64,000 nucleotides of DNA from Tridacna crocea (taxonomy: Eukaryota > Mollusca > Bivalvia > Cardiida > Cardiidae), in NCBI GenBank assembly GCA_943736015.1, contig OX031064.1, positions 33,479,361 through 33,543,360 on the forward strand, given 5' to 3'. Under the pieces are notes generated by a model. The model ran no database searches and was not told where the DNA came from. It saw only the letters and a program-made list of their open reading frames with translations. The position numbers and the translations under genes were made by a program. The stretch's first letter is position 1, and each line of letters starts with the position of its first letter. This document shows positions 13,101-23,700 of the stretch, piece by piece.

Positions 13101-13360
13101 TTGTGTGATAGAGGGGAAAATCGATTATCACAGAGGACAACTGTATTATGAAGTCATCTTTCACTGACAAAGAGAATGAGGTGAACTATTTATCCATTAT
13201 TTATTCAGTACCTTGTATCAAGATGGTGTTCTTTGAGCTTGTCTTGAATTTCTTTTCTGCTGAGGCGATTAATCTCTCCATTTATTCTTGATATCTTTTT
13301 AAAGATAGGATCACTGTACTGGCCTTCTTTATACACTTTTGGTTTTGTTCCAGAGGCCAT
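4114..13360 (-). CDS. ERI1: ERI1-type 3'-5' exoribonuclease (SAP + DEDDh exonuclease), 6 coding exons
   Basis: Coding exons on the minus strand: 13212-13360, 11917-12115, 10221-10304, 7588-7697, 6747-6901, 4114-4499. All introns are GT-AG and phases fit, giving 1083 nt and 360 aa (the human protein is about 349). Residues about 27-67 match the SAP domain (HHLDTRGVKEVLTKRLKNYY spans the exon 1/2 junction). The exonuclease follows with the DEDDh residues all present: D85 and E87 in IDFEATCDEGN, D180 in LTDGPWDM, H241 and D246 in PHSGLDDSLNIARI. Known role of the family: trimming the 3' end of histone mRNA stem-loops and 5.8S rRNA, and degrading small-RNA duplexes. The C-terminus is an acidic/serine stretch followed by KKKRSSRNKR, which could be a nuclear signal. 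Three ATGs crowd the start: 13367 is out of frame, while 13363 and 13360 are in frame. I chose 13360 for its A at -3 and G at +4. A non-coding 5' exon is possible (ag before gaatcag). Confidence 0.93.
4580..5032 (+). mobile_element. Family H element (copy 1)
   Basis: Shares about 450 bp with 34043-34512, including aactgtactggattttg and a palindromic right half (cgataaaagatcgaaattta / aaatttttgatcttt-like). An internal inverted pair tatttcatgcttt / aaagcatgaaata bounds the first 280 bp. Confidence 0.75.
5310..5401 (+). repeat. Family A MITE fragment
   Basis: Left half only, ending within the hairpin at gctggaaaccaa. Confidence 0.55.
5424..5642 (-). mobile_element. Family A MITE
   Basis: Near-perfect central hairpin with loop ctggtaaccgg; right end has decayed to gtagtaaaaagttaa. 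Confidence 0.8.
5640..5740. repeat. Family E palindrome, half copy
   Basis: The half from ttttttgtcttattcttcaga to agccaatcagaagttgtg matches one arm of the family E repeats at 12508 and 53192. Confidence 0.55.
5765..6065 (+). mobile_element. tRNA-derived SINE, family S
   Basis: tRNA-like head (aagactcatgatcataagag, gggtttgatcc as B box), then ctggccatctaaaa and a body ending cgtcgcctatataggcaac. Its TTAA at 5905-5908 is the empty site for the MITE insertion found in the copy at 57725. Confidence 0.65.
6380..6610 (+). mobile_element. Family A MITE, variant hairpin tip
   Basis: The tip reads gctgctaagcagc in place of gctggtaaccagc: both arms changed together. Confidence 0.85.
7810..8033 (-). 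mobile_element. Family A MITE, enlarged loop
   Basis: The loop is gctggttgtaaaccagc; otherwise a perfect hairpin. A fragment of a further copy follows to 8099. Confidence 0.8.
8290..8590 (-). mobile_element. tRNA-derived SINE with well-preserved tRNA-like head
   Basis: The reverse strand reads tagctcagttggttagag (A box) and gggttcaaatccc (B box). The acceptor arms still pair through wobbles, but there is no intact anticodon arm or tRNA 3' end; it continues into a SINE body. The tail (gataggccagtatactacat type) is shared with 15930-16200. Confidence 0.7.
8809..9037 (-). mobile_element. Family A MITE
   Basis: Stem base is cactg / cagtg instead of cattg / caatg, changed on both arms. Confidence 0.85.
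9623..9891 (+). mobile_element. Family B1 MITE, full length
   Basis: Inverted ends tatggagtgcaacacgcg and its complement. Just inside are cattcggacatttgcg and its complement. There are two internal palindromes; the left one is the GCCTGCGCAG core. Confidence 0.85.
9911..10024 (+). mobile_element. Family A MITE, right part lost to an insertion
   Basis: Left end and hairpin are intact. The copy is broken at cacattgtt where a palindromic element begins. Confidence 0.7.
10025..10186. mobile_element. Palindromic element nested in a family A MITE
   Basis: Inverted arms ggatctgacatgagtgggct and its complement. It lies 35 bp from the splice donor of ERI1 exon 3. Confidence 0.7.
10327..10505 (+). 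mobile_element. Family A MITE, diverged
   Basis: Begins about 22 bp upstream of the acceptor side of ERI1 exon 3. The hairpin is decayed (gatagtgaccagtat). Confidence 0.55.
10507..10736 (-). mobile_element. Family A MITE, young-looking
   Basis: Both ends intact and a perfect hairpin at about 10615-10680. A fragment of another copy follows to 10795. Confidence 0.88.
10940..11175 (-). mobile_element. tRNA-derived SINE, family U
   Basis: The reverse strand gives a gtggctcagtggtgaacatg A-box region and tcgatacccag at the B-box position. The body (tttcctggctttctcatacc) is shared with 33420-33640. Confidence 0.6.
11195..11300 (-). repeat. Dispersed repeat with a conserved short reading frame
   Basis: The reverse strand encodes SVITEDTIFKLGSVVNYQEG, similar in DNA and peptide to 20350-20450 and 32200-32285. 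Confidence 0.45.
11297..11418. repeat. Imperfect palindrome, ~50 bp arms
   Basis: cagttggcaggggactt / aagtcccctgccaactg and ttcacagctgtgg / ccacagccgtgaa. Confidence 0.7.
12285..12385. repeat. Family F palindromic repeat, partial
   Basis: Matches the right part of the copies at 25674 and 63288 (taatgagtacccacaacatagggtt). Confidence 0.65.
12508..12712. mobile_element. Family E palindromic MITE
   Basis: Long inverted arms: gtattcaccaaccattctta / taagaatggttggtgaatac-like, and acttctgattggctaaacc / ggtttagccattcagaagt. Confidence 0.85.
12930..13115 (-). mobile_element. Family A MITE, old
   Basis: Recognisable from gtatttgcagataacaaaataaa through a decayed hairpin to tgtgatagagg. Confidence 0.55.
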
Positions 13361-13427
13361 CATTCATTCTGATTCCTATAAATATATGATGTGAAAAAAA
13401 AAAAAAGAAATTCACAAAAATATAATG

Positions 13428-13626
13428 TTAGACTAATCCATACTGGAAGCATTTGCTGATAAAAAAATAACTATGTGACTCAAAAATTGACATTTGTTTT
13501 GGGAAGAGTAGAAAAACATTGAGGGAAAAGGGCAAAATGCTGGTTACCAGCATTTTATCATTTTCCAACAATGTTTTCAGAAGGCTTCTTCCTCTGGGTT
13601 GTGAAATACCAGTACTGTTTAATAAA
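13428..13626 (-). mobile_element. Family A MITE, upstream of ERI1
   Basis: Old copy 70 bp beyond the ERI1 start. Its end TTAA (13630) is shared with the next copy. Confidence 0.6.
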
Positions 13627-13629
13627 GAG

Positions 13630-13863
13630 TTAAATCTTTACAATAAGACGAAACTTTAGCCTGGTCTGATGTAAGTATCTGTATTTGCAGAGGATGAGAA
13701 GAAATGTTGCTCAAACACAAATTCCGTGTTAAAAGAGTGAAGAGAATTGTGGAAAAAAGAAGAAAATTCTGGCTAACAGCATTTTCTTCTTTTCCCACAA
13801 TTTTTACCAAAGGCTTCTCTGTCAGGATCATTAAAACTCTTGATTGTGCAGAAAAGGGTTAAA
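13630..13863 (-). mobile_element. Family A MITE, chained to the previous copy
   Basis: Starts at the TTAA that ends the copy at 13428; hairpin gaagaaaattctg / cagcattttcttc. Confidence 0.65.
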
Positions 13864-14459
13864 GAGTCACATCAGGTCCTGTATTCACTAACCATCAATG
13901 ATTGCATTATTTGCCCATTTGTCGTCTGCAAATGTTTTGGAATTTGAACAAGTCCATTTTTTTGTCCACATCCATGAAAACGTTTGAATGAAGAACGAAG
14001 TTAATTTCGAAAGTGCCCATTTAAAAGGAAGAAAATGCTCTTGGAGAATTATGAAATGAGAAAGTGTGTAGATAAATAATACGCGCAGTATCAAGCGCTG
14101 AAAAGTGTCGACAAACCGTGTGGACTTCGAATATGTGTTGATCTCTGCCTTTTTGATTCACGTTCTTTCACAATACAGAGTAAACAAAAACGCATCGTCT
14201 TGTGACATTATGTGTAGTCTCTTACATCATCTGTGATGTAAATATTTCCTTGCTTTCTTTTTCTTAACTTTAATCTGTTTTCAGACAAAAAGATGCTTAC
14301 ATATTCTTTACAGTTTTAAATTCTATGTCGTAAATAGAGTGTGTATAGCATTATTAAAACAAAATGCGCCACAGAAGTAACTTGATCTTTATGTATGATT
14401 GCAGCGGCTTGTTGCATAGAATTGTCTAGCCCCGCGGCCCCGGATTGCTGATAGTGCTG

Positions 14460-14995
14460 TTCGTTGTCTGCGCATGTCATATTCTTCGAAGATTCCGGAT
14501 TACTAATAGGAGGCCTATTAAGTTAAAACCGATGCTAATAAACTAGCAGTTGAGAACATGTTAATTAAGAATACTCGGACATGACAAAATATGAAACATG
14601 TTAACTTGAAACCGATGCTAATAAACTAGCAATTGAGATGTAGATCTAGACGCTTTTCTTTTTTTAATCCAAATTTCTTCATTATTCAATTATTTCAAAG
14701 AGGGAAAATCTATCGTTTTACTGTCAAACTTTGAATACAAGTTCTAAATATAGACTTTAATGAAATATAGATTTATGCAGGGGTTACAACATAGTTACTA
14801 GCAAGAAATGGCTTAACTTATGTCGAGGCTATTTTCCAAGTCTATAGCGACTTTTTTTTTATATAAATGATCGGTGCATAATTATATTACCGGTAGATAT
14901 TATGCTAGCTTAACCATATGTGGATGGATCGTAACCTGTTTATTGAGAAAACGTTTATTTTACTTTGAAATTTGAAGTGACGCTTGCTAGCTCTA
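14460..14995 (+). repeat. Family C remnants
   Basis: cgttgtctgcgcatgtcata at 14460 and aacgtttattttactttgaa at about 14950 match the two ends of family C; the middle is gone. The sequence between is otherwise unrecognised. Confidence 0.5.
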
Positions 14996-15039
14996 CTGGC
15001 TAAAAGCAGGGTTTCTCTTGTCTGTCCGTCCAGCAATTT

Positions 15040-15575
15040 TTTTCTTTTTTACGCGATAAAAATCTGCATTTGTTGTCAGATTTTCGTGAACCTTGCTTTT
15101 AGTTGGTTTATCTCATCAATAGCTTGAAAAGTATGGATTTTGTTTAAAAAAAATCAAACAAACAGTGTGTGAAAAGTAGCCATTTCAAGTTTGAAATCTC
15201 CAGTTCTTGCTGATGCGATAGAGTGGCAGATGTTTGTGAAACTTGCACAGTTGGTTTATTTCATCAATAGCTTGAACTATAGCGATTTGAAAAAAAATCA
15301 TGGAAATATGAAAATATGGAAAAAGTAGCCATTTCAAGTTGAAAATTTCCATGTTTTCAGTTTACGCAATGAAGTCAGCATTGATGGTCGGATTTTAATG
15401 AAACTATCACAGTTGCTTTGTCTCATCAACAGCGTGAACCCTATTAATTTTGAAAAAAAAAAAGGAGAGAGAAAAAATTGTGACAATCAGTTAGAGAAAA
15501 GTAGCCATTTAAAGTTGAAAATAACATTTTTTTATATGATGAAGTCAGCATTTGATGACTTAGTGTTGTTTACTA
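15040..15575 (+). repeat. Tandem repeat, ~150-175 bp units
   Basis: aaaagtagccatttcaagtt recurs at about 15172, 15321 and 15497, each with catcaatagcttgaa upstream and a gatga/gatgc block downstream. Confidence 0.75.
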
Positions 15576-15929
15576 AATAAAAACAACATCATCAGTCACA
15601 TTTCTTTGAAATTTGCTAGGATTATTTAATACAAGTCGTACTGAAATCCTTTCAAATCTGGCTGAATTCCAAACATTTAGCTTTGAGAAATGCACTTTTT
15701 TTTACTGTTCAATTCACCATGCCTCATTATGCTGTCTGAATGGGTTCAAGTCCAGTTGCCAGAACACTTTTTTTTTATCTTTTTGCATCATGAATTCATA
15801 ATGTATGCTAGCATACTGAAAGCAAAATTACTGCCAGTAGAGCGATTTCAGGCCTCAAGAGCCTCTAGATAGTCGTTTTGAAATGTAGTCTGGATCTGTG
15901 CCCATAATTTCCAAATGTAACAGTCTGAC

Positions 15930-16200
15930 CAAATGCTCCCATGTGGGATTTGTACTTAAGGGATCTCAAAGTCCCAAGGCCAACGCTCCATCATGTCGCT
16001 AGAAAAGCCAGCTCTATAGCAAGGCAGTATTTATAAGTGTCCCTTTGTACAAACACAAGCTATACATCTACATACATGTGTCTATCCGCTGGATAGGCCA
16101 GTATATTACATACTCCCACTCCCACACCATATGAAGAATATTCCACAAAACCTTCAATTACTGACAATACTCTATTTCTCAGCTAAGTAATGTTGTTTTT
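15930..16200 (-). mobile_element. SINE copy sharing a tail with 8290-8590
   Basis: Shared tail: tacatct...ggataggccagtatattacatactccc. The head (cgacatgatggagcgttgg on the reverse strand) is tRNA-like but differs from that at 8300. Confidence 0.5.
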
Positions 16201-17739
16201 TGGTTTTTTGTGGGTGCCAATGTAACATTTCCGACCAAATAAGCTCATTTTTTTTCTAAGCCTATACAATACTAGCACTATTAGATTGAATCAATTGTGC
16301 TGACCACCTTTACTCAGTTTCATCATCCGGGGCCGAAAGGCTAGGCTAGGCATTATTTTTGAGTCGCCTGTTTGCGTAGCAAACAGGCTCTCATTGTTAT
16401 CGTCTTGATCTATGGGGTGACGTAAGCATACCTCCGGCCTTGTACTGCTTCCTGTCCCAAGTTCCGGTTTACGAGATAAAACAGTTTTCTAATAATTCGG
16501 TGAACAACCCAGTTTTTTTCTGTTGTAAAGAATTTACAATTGTGCCTTTGTGTTAATGAATATGTCTATAAAGATTGAGCTGTTTAACGGTTCAAACCTT
16601 TGAAACAATCATTTCGTCCACAAGCGTAATTAGCCTTATGTCTGTGTAAGACATCATCTCTAAAAATAGCGCATTACGTATATATGTAAAAATAGTTGCC
16701 GTGAACTAAACAAGTCTGCGGACACGCTGAGAAATCTTCAACTACAAACATCTTTTCTGCTTGTATTTGAGGACAATTCTCAGTGAAAATTGTTTGATAA
16801 TTACCTATTAGAAGTACACTCTAACTCTTACAATCTTACAATCCTAACTGCAAGCCTTATTTCAATTCAGCGCTCAACCTATGGACAGAGAAAGGCGATG
16901 CCGAGTTAACATGTCAACAGTAGGCTATTTTTTTTTAACGAATTTTTAACGACATGGAATGGTTGCATTGCCTTCTTAGACATTCTTACAGGTTGCTTCT
17001 TCCCAGCTTTTTAATCTAGACTTTAGATACTTTGCACATCCATATTCTAGGTGCACCAGAGATCGTACATAGCGTATGCAATGTACACGGTTCTAGGCTG
17101 TACCAAGTTATCGCTTTGCAGGTGTTTTCTGGAATGTAGCCTTGCGACAAATATAGATCTTGTAATCACGTGATGTATAAACGTCATTTGCACTACGGAA
17201 ATCTTTATGAATTTACATATTTATGAATCAATCGCTGAACCGGCCTTTACTTTCAGCGTGCACCGACCTATGTAGAAAGAGGGTTGGAAATTTACTATAT
17301 TTAATTGGTTTTCGTTCATAAAGACGGCCAAATTTGTTAAAGTCTGCTGTTTTTTTTTTTCAGTGAGCGATTAACTTAGATCTAGTATTTATTAAACAAC
17401 AATTTATTAGTGCGGGTGTTAGAACGCAAAGGTGCTTTTGTAACTGCCAAAATCTGAATTTACACTACGCAGTTCTAACAACCAGCAATCTGAGAAATTG
17501 ACTTTTTACTCCGCTATAATTCAAATATAATAGAACAGATCAGTGTTTACCCGCTCGAACAACAAGTTCTTTATTGGAGTGTTTGTAATATTGTGAAGGA
17601 TTTTTGTAAAGGGTGATAAAGGGAATCGCAAACATTTAATTTACATCAAAGCAATATACATGTAGACAATTGATTGGTGTGGAAGCACTATAATCCCTGG
17701 GAGATATAAAACGCAGACAAATATTAAAGGCTGTTGATC
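16200..17739. other. Intergenic region upstream of the three-finger gene
   Basis: Contains a short palindromic motif (gcctgtttgcgtagcaaacagg at 16367) and otherwise unrecognised AT-rich sequence. It would include the promoter of the plus-strand gene. Confidence 0.4.
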
Positions 17740-20700
17740 ATGCTGTTGGGTTATAGATTTTATTTAGTTGTAGCAGCCACATTCATAGAGTCCATTGCTG
17801 GTCAAAACCTCAACCTGGACAACAACAAAAACAAATTATTTCCAAAGGACAGGTAGATCAGTGAGTCAAATATTTGTTTGTGCTCCAAGGGCTACAGTTC
17901 AGTCCAATGATCATGAAATTGCCCGCCTGTTTGTCTCAATAATTTCTTTGACAAAACTGAATATAGGTCACCTGGGGTTAAAAGAAAAAGCCTTAAGGTT
18001 GTCATTAGGTCAAATCAGACGAAACCGTAATAGAGCTGTAGAATCCATTTATGTTCAGTCTAATACTTTGTTACGGGAGACCACTCCTTCCCGCATGGCA
18101 TTCTCCCGATTTAAATACAATACCTGGCTACTGCGTCAGGGAGATATCTCTTTGGCTAAGTGGTTAGGGTATTGGCTTTGCGTCCGGGAGTTCGGAGTTC
18201 GAATCCCGCTCCGATCCTTATTTCTGCCATGCATTTATTCATTTGTTTCTTCGTTACCCAACTCGTTCGTAAGATGGGGGCTCGTCCGGGATTGGCCATT
18301 GAGCCATTAATCCCATTTGTTGTCCAAAATCGGACTTCCTGCCTAATAAGGCTTCGAGTCATCAATAAATGATGACTTTAAGAGGGGGTGTGTTACGGGA
18401 GACCACTCCTTCCCGCATGGCATTCTCCCGATTTAAATACAATACCTGGCTACTGCGTCAGGGAGATATCTCTTTGGCTCAGTGGTTAGGGTATTGGCTT
18501 TGCGTCCGGGAGTTCGGAGTTCGAATCCCGCTCCGATCCTTATTTCTGCCATGCATTTATTCACTTGTTTCTTTGTTACGGACTTCGTTCGTAAGAACTT
18601 ATGAAACTTTGTCAGACTGCTAAGATTAGATATTAGCGAGTTGCAAAAGGGCATTTTTTGTCTAAAAGTACATGTATGTCACTAGATCCTTTACCAGAAG
18701 ATAATCTGGTCTTTATTTGTAAAGGGTTGTTGTTTGTGAATAAAAAACATTGAACTCATTAAAGCTGGTCCTGGTGCCTAAATTTTAATTTCCACCACAT
18801 TTTTTTTAAATGTAAATTTTAATACGGATATTTTGAATTTTAGGATGACAACTCAGAAATATGCTTGCATATAATACTGTCTTGTGGTTAAGTTATTTTG
18901 TATCTTGAATGCTTTTAAGAGATTTCAACAAAAAAGGTTGAAAACTTCTAACCCATTACCCTACAGGCGACTCTCAGGACTATCAGTCCTTTGATTCAAA
19001 ATGGTTGCCAAACAAACACTTCCTGAAATGGCACAAACTGGATCTCGTCATAAAACTTTCGTGATATTAACCATCATGTTTTGGTAATCCTATTACTTAC
19101 ATTTAGCCTTAAAATTTCGACAGGCTTTCAGCTAATCATGACTGAATTTCTGTGAGGCATAAGACATCGAGTTGACATGGGATTTCGTGATAGAAAAAAA
19201 AGAAGGACCTTGTCCCGAGATATTTCGACCAGTCTTACCTTGAATTTGAAGTATATCTCTAATGTTATTTATATAGTTCTTTTGTGGATCTGGACATAAT
19301 TACAAATATAGAATTTGCAGCACAAATAATACTTTTTGTCACTTTTCTTTGACAAGAAAATCTCGGTTTGTTTAACCTGTTACCAAACTGTCTCAAGTTT
19401 TAAGAACCCAGAAATAGAAGGCTTTGCAAAAATAGCCAGCATTTTCTCATTTTTTTTACTAACCCCTTGACTTAAGCCACATTTAATGTGGAAACTGTAA
19501 ATGCTTCCGATTGGGACTGTTCTAAAATTTTGTTGCCAGGTATAGTTAAAATCTAATGATTGTTGGACTAATGACAAACTACCTTCATTGTTTCAGCTTT
19601 GGTATTGGTAAGACAGTAACTGCAGTACAGTATTGTTGGAAAGGCACTGAGGATGATTTGTTAGGCTGGAAAAATCAGTCATGTGTGACTGGCACTACGT
19701 CACTTGGGAATTCATTATCCACAAAGCTTCTATCAAATCATGAAGGAAATGAGACTCAGAGTCAACCAACTGTAGACAGTTTCTATTGCATGGCATTTAA
19801 AAGGTTTGAAACCAGTAAAGAAGGAGATGGTATGTCAGTTAAGACGTTTACTGTGGAGTACAGCTGTGATTTTGAACATGCCTGTACAGGTCGACAGATG
19901 AATGTAGGCTTTAATGTAAGTCTTTTTCATGTTCTTCAAATGCAGTCTAATCATCTTTGTAATGAATTTACCTAACTTAGAGGAGAAACATTTTGTATCC
20001 TCTTTTTTAAGAATTTTGTTTGAAGCTCCCTCATCCCCAACTCCATTCTTGACATTTGTTCTAGTTTCAGAGAAATGGAAGTGAAGGAATGCTGTACTGC
20101 TGTAACGATGTAAACAATTGTAATAAACACACAATGATCCTGGATCAACCTCACGCGCATCAGTGTTACAATGCCTTTTCTGACGGAATTACCAAATCTA
20201 GTAAGAATTTGGTTTACTCATGATTCTATTCTAAATATTAACACTTACTGTCATGAGTAATAGTTAACCTTTGTGAACCAAGTCTGTTTCTTTTTTATCT
20301 CCGCTGTCTCTGATGAAAACACCCAGGTGTTGTCATCATGGAAAAATTTTGACATATCTCATTCTGTTATAACTGTAGACCTTTACTTCAAACTTGGACA
20401 TATTGTTATCTCTCAAAATGGGAAACTATTTAATAGGGGCAGGCAACTTTCAATATATTACTGACACATTTATTCCTTTTCTTTACTTAAATTTTTAAAA
20501 CCCTTTACTCCATAGATACTCATTTCTACACATTGCTTGTAGGAGCCTTTGGAAAAAATTGTGGCAAAAGGTGATATTGCTCATGACAACAAATTTCACT
20601 TTTTTTTTACAATGTTTTCTTAGATCTCAAAAAGTGTCATATACACATAAGAAACGGCTTCATCCTTGCTGTTATTTAGGGTCAATTAGAGATACCATAG

Positions 20701-23700
20701 AAATGCCTTATGGGGTAAAGGGTTAACTGAAAATTACACCTTCATGGATGCTATTGTTATGAAGCTGTTTTTGAAGCCTTTTGAATTATTTTTGGAAACA
20801 GTTTATGGCTTATAATGAATTGTGCTAATGTCATTTTCCATGTCAGTTATTGCTTAGGTACTTTACTTTACTGTTTACTTACTTTGTTTGCTAGTGGACT
20901 TGTTAAGAGCAACAGACTATCATTCCTCTCTTGTTCTTTGGAGCTATTCATCACAATATACCGGTAGTATCAATTACAAGACTTTATGCCCTAGCCTACA
21001 AATTCTAAAATCCATTAAACCACTGTCCAAGCTACATGTAGCTATACCTTTAGTCATTTACCACACAATCCCACATTTAAACCTTCTCTCTGGTTTTTAC
21101 AACTCAGAAGAAGAAGCCCTCTGAAAATATAGTGGGAAAAGGAGAAAATGCTGGAAACCAGCATTTTCTCCTTTTTCCTCAATGTGTTCTACCCTATCCA
21201 AACCAAATTTCATTTTTTGAGTCGTAATTATTTTGTATTTTACAATTTACGGGTACCTTCAAATTGGACAAGTTTATAATTTTGGTATTTGGTAAAGAGT
21301 TAACAACCCAAGAAAAGAGGCTTTGAAAAAAATTGTGGTGAAAGTAGAAAATGCTGGTTTCAAGCAGCATTTTCTACTTTTCCCATAAGATGGGAAACAC
21401 AGATCCCATCATTTTACCCACATTTCATTTGTCATCTTGCAAATGATTGCAGTAAGATTAACCCATTACCAAAGGACAATATTTAAGACTGGTCCAAATT
21501 GAGAGCATTTGCGGACGACAAAATAAAAGTGACTGAAAATTTGAAATTTGTTTGTGAAGGGTAGAAAACATTGTGGGAAAAGGAGAAAATGCTGGTTACC
21601 AGCATTTTCTCCTTTTGCCACAATGTTTTCTAAAGGCTTCTTTCTCAGGGGCGTCAAAATTACGGATTGTGTGGTAATGGGTTAAGATGAAAATGCTGAT
21701 GGAACAAGGATTACAAAACAGGGACTTGTCATTTCTCATCAGTGACATTCTGACTTAAACCCTTTACCATAGAACCAGGCTAAAGACGAATTTTTGAAAC
21801 ACTGGAAATGGAGGAAATACATTTTCTACTTTTCCTGCAATATTTTCTACCTATTTTGTAGATAGTTTTCACCATTTTATCCATGTTTCATATGTAGTCT
21901 GCATCTGTACTTGATTTTGGACTTGTTCAGAGTTTTTTCTTTTTCGGTAATGGCCTTGTGACAGAAGGCATTTGAAAGCAATGTTTGAAATGTGGAAAGT
22001 GCTAGTAACTAGCATTTTCTTACTTCCCTGCAATTGCTTTATAAATAGATTAACTCTTTCCAACACAGTCCCAGTTTTTAATAACCTGGAGAAAGAAGCC
22101 ACTTGAAAACATTGAGGGGAAATGAGAAAATGCTGCTAACCAGCATTTTCTCCTTTTCCCACAATGTTTTCTTCCCTTTCTATGGCAAATTTCAATTTTT
22201 CATTCACATTTTTGTTGTCTGCTAGTGTTTTCAGTTCAAACTAGTCTTACATTTTGTCATTTCATAAAGAATTAAATATGTAAGATCAGTATTATAACAC
22301 TTCTGTATGCTATTTGAACACCTTTGGTAATTTGTCTTTACAGTTAATTTAGAGACCTGTCCATCTGAAGACACTTATTGTATAATGGTGACAAAGAAAC
22401 GATCTGTTGTTGACGAGGGTTTTAGTGTAGTTAGTGAAAATTATAGCTGTGATATAAACAATTTGTGTGAGGAGAAGGATCTAACGGACAGCCTGGATAA
22501 ATCTTGTAAAATGTCTAAGGTAAGGGAGCAGGACTGTGTGACCTATAGCCGTCTTTGAAAAATGTTTTCTCCCTGAAAAGGTTTAGTTTACCAGCATTTT
22601 CTCCTTTTCCCATGATGTTTTTGACTTTGTCAGAGAACTTCAGCTCATTATACCCCCGCAAAATGAATGTTTTTTGGGGTGTACTGGAATCAGCCTGTCT
22701 GTCTGTGTGTTCCTTCGTGTGTCTGTCTGTGTACATAATACTAGCAATTGCCTGTTTCTGTCAAAGCGCTGGCAAGGGTATTAAGTCACATTCAGTGACC
22801 GCTAGTTTATGCCTACTTTAAATGTATCATCTGCAGATGTTTTGAATATGGAAGAGTCTAAAATTTACTGTGGGAGAAAGGTTTGATACTATTTTTAACA
22901 TTAAGATTAATAATATCTGGATGGCCAGTGCACCTATCCATTTTTTCCTGGATTTTCTTTAACCAGAACTTAGCATGGTATGCAATTTTTTTCCATACCA
23001 TAGACTCTTTACCAAACAGTCATATGTTTTAATACTGTGAGATAGAAAGATTTTAGAACAATTTGGGATAAAAGAGAAAATGCTGGTTTTCAGCATTTTT
23101 TGCTCCTCCTGTGATGTTCTATAACGTATCAAACACGGAAATCATCATTCTAGCAATACTTAATTTTTCATTTGCAAATGCATTCTATTTGGGCAAGAAT
23201 AAAATTTTGTCATTGGATAAAGAGTTCACTCTTTCCCAATATTGGTAAATTTCTAGCTCTCTTAATTGAAAGCACTTGCAGACATTTGCGCAGAAAAATC
23301 AGAAACTGGTACAAATGAACTATAGTTCTCTTACAATGTAAAAAATACCAGGTGCAGAGGAGAAAATGTGGTCACTAGCATTTTCTCCTTTTCCCATAAT
23401 GTTTTCAAAAGGCATATTTTGTAAGGTCATTAACCCATTACCACACAATCCCTACTTATGAACACTGTGAGAAAGCTCCGGTAACCAGCATTTTCTCCTT
23501 TTCCCACAAAGTTTTCTAAAAAACAAATTTCAATTCTTCAATCACTTTTATTTTGTCGTTTGCAAATGCTTTCGATTTGGACAAACCTAAAATTTTGTTG
23601 TTTTGTACAAGGGTAAAACACAGGATTCTGCGGTAAAGGTTTAGCTGATCACCAAACGACAAAATTTTAGGCTTGTCCAAATCGAAAGCATTTGCAGACA

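Larger units (their letters stand above)
18069..18596 (+). mobile_element. Miniature LTR retroelement (TRIM-like) with tRNA-like sequence in its LTRs
   Basis: Two direct repeats of 206 bp (18069-18274 and 18391-18596, constant offset 322) start TGTTACGGGAGACC and end CGTTCGTAAGA. Directly after the first comes TGGGGGCTCGTCCGGGAT (18275-18292), the complement of a tRNA-Pro 3' end and so a primer-binding site. Directly before the second is the purine run AAGAGGGGG (18380-18388). The element is flanked by ACTT at 18065-18068 and 18597-18600. The internal part is only 116 bp with no coding capacity, so it must move with proteins supplied by another element. It lies in intron 1 of the three-finger gene. 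Confidence 0.85.

Noticed and set aside
17705-17711. TATA box for the three-finger gene
   Set aside because: TATAAAA is present but only 35 bp before the ATG, leaving almost no leader; not listed as a promoter.
17795-18654. Open frames of 70-171 codons on both strands
   Set aside because: They cover the miniature LTR element; the repeated peptide (LGYWLCVREFGVRIPL) comes from the tRNA-like part of the LTR.
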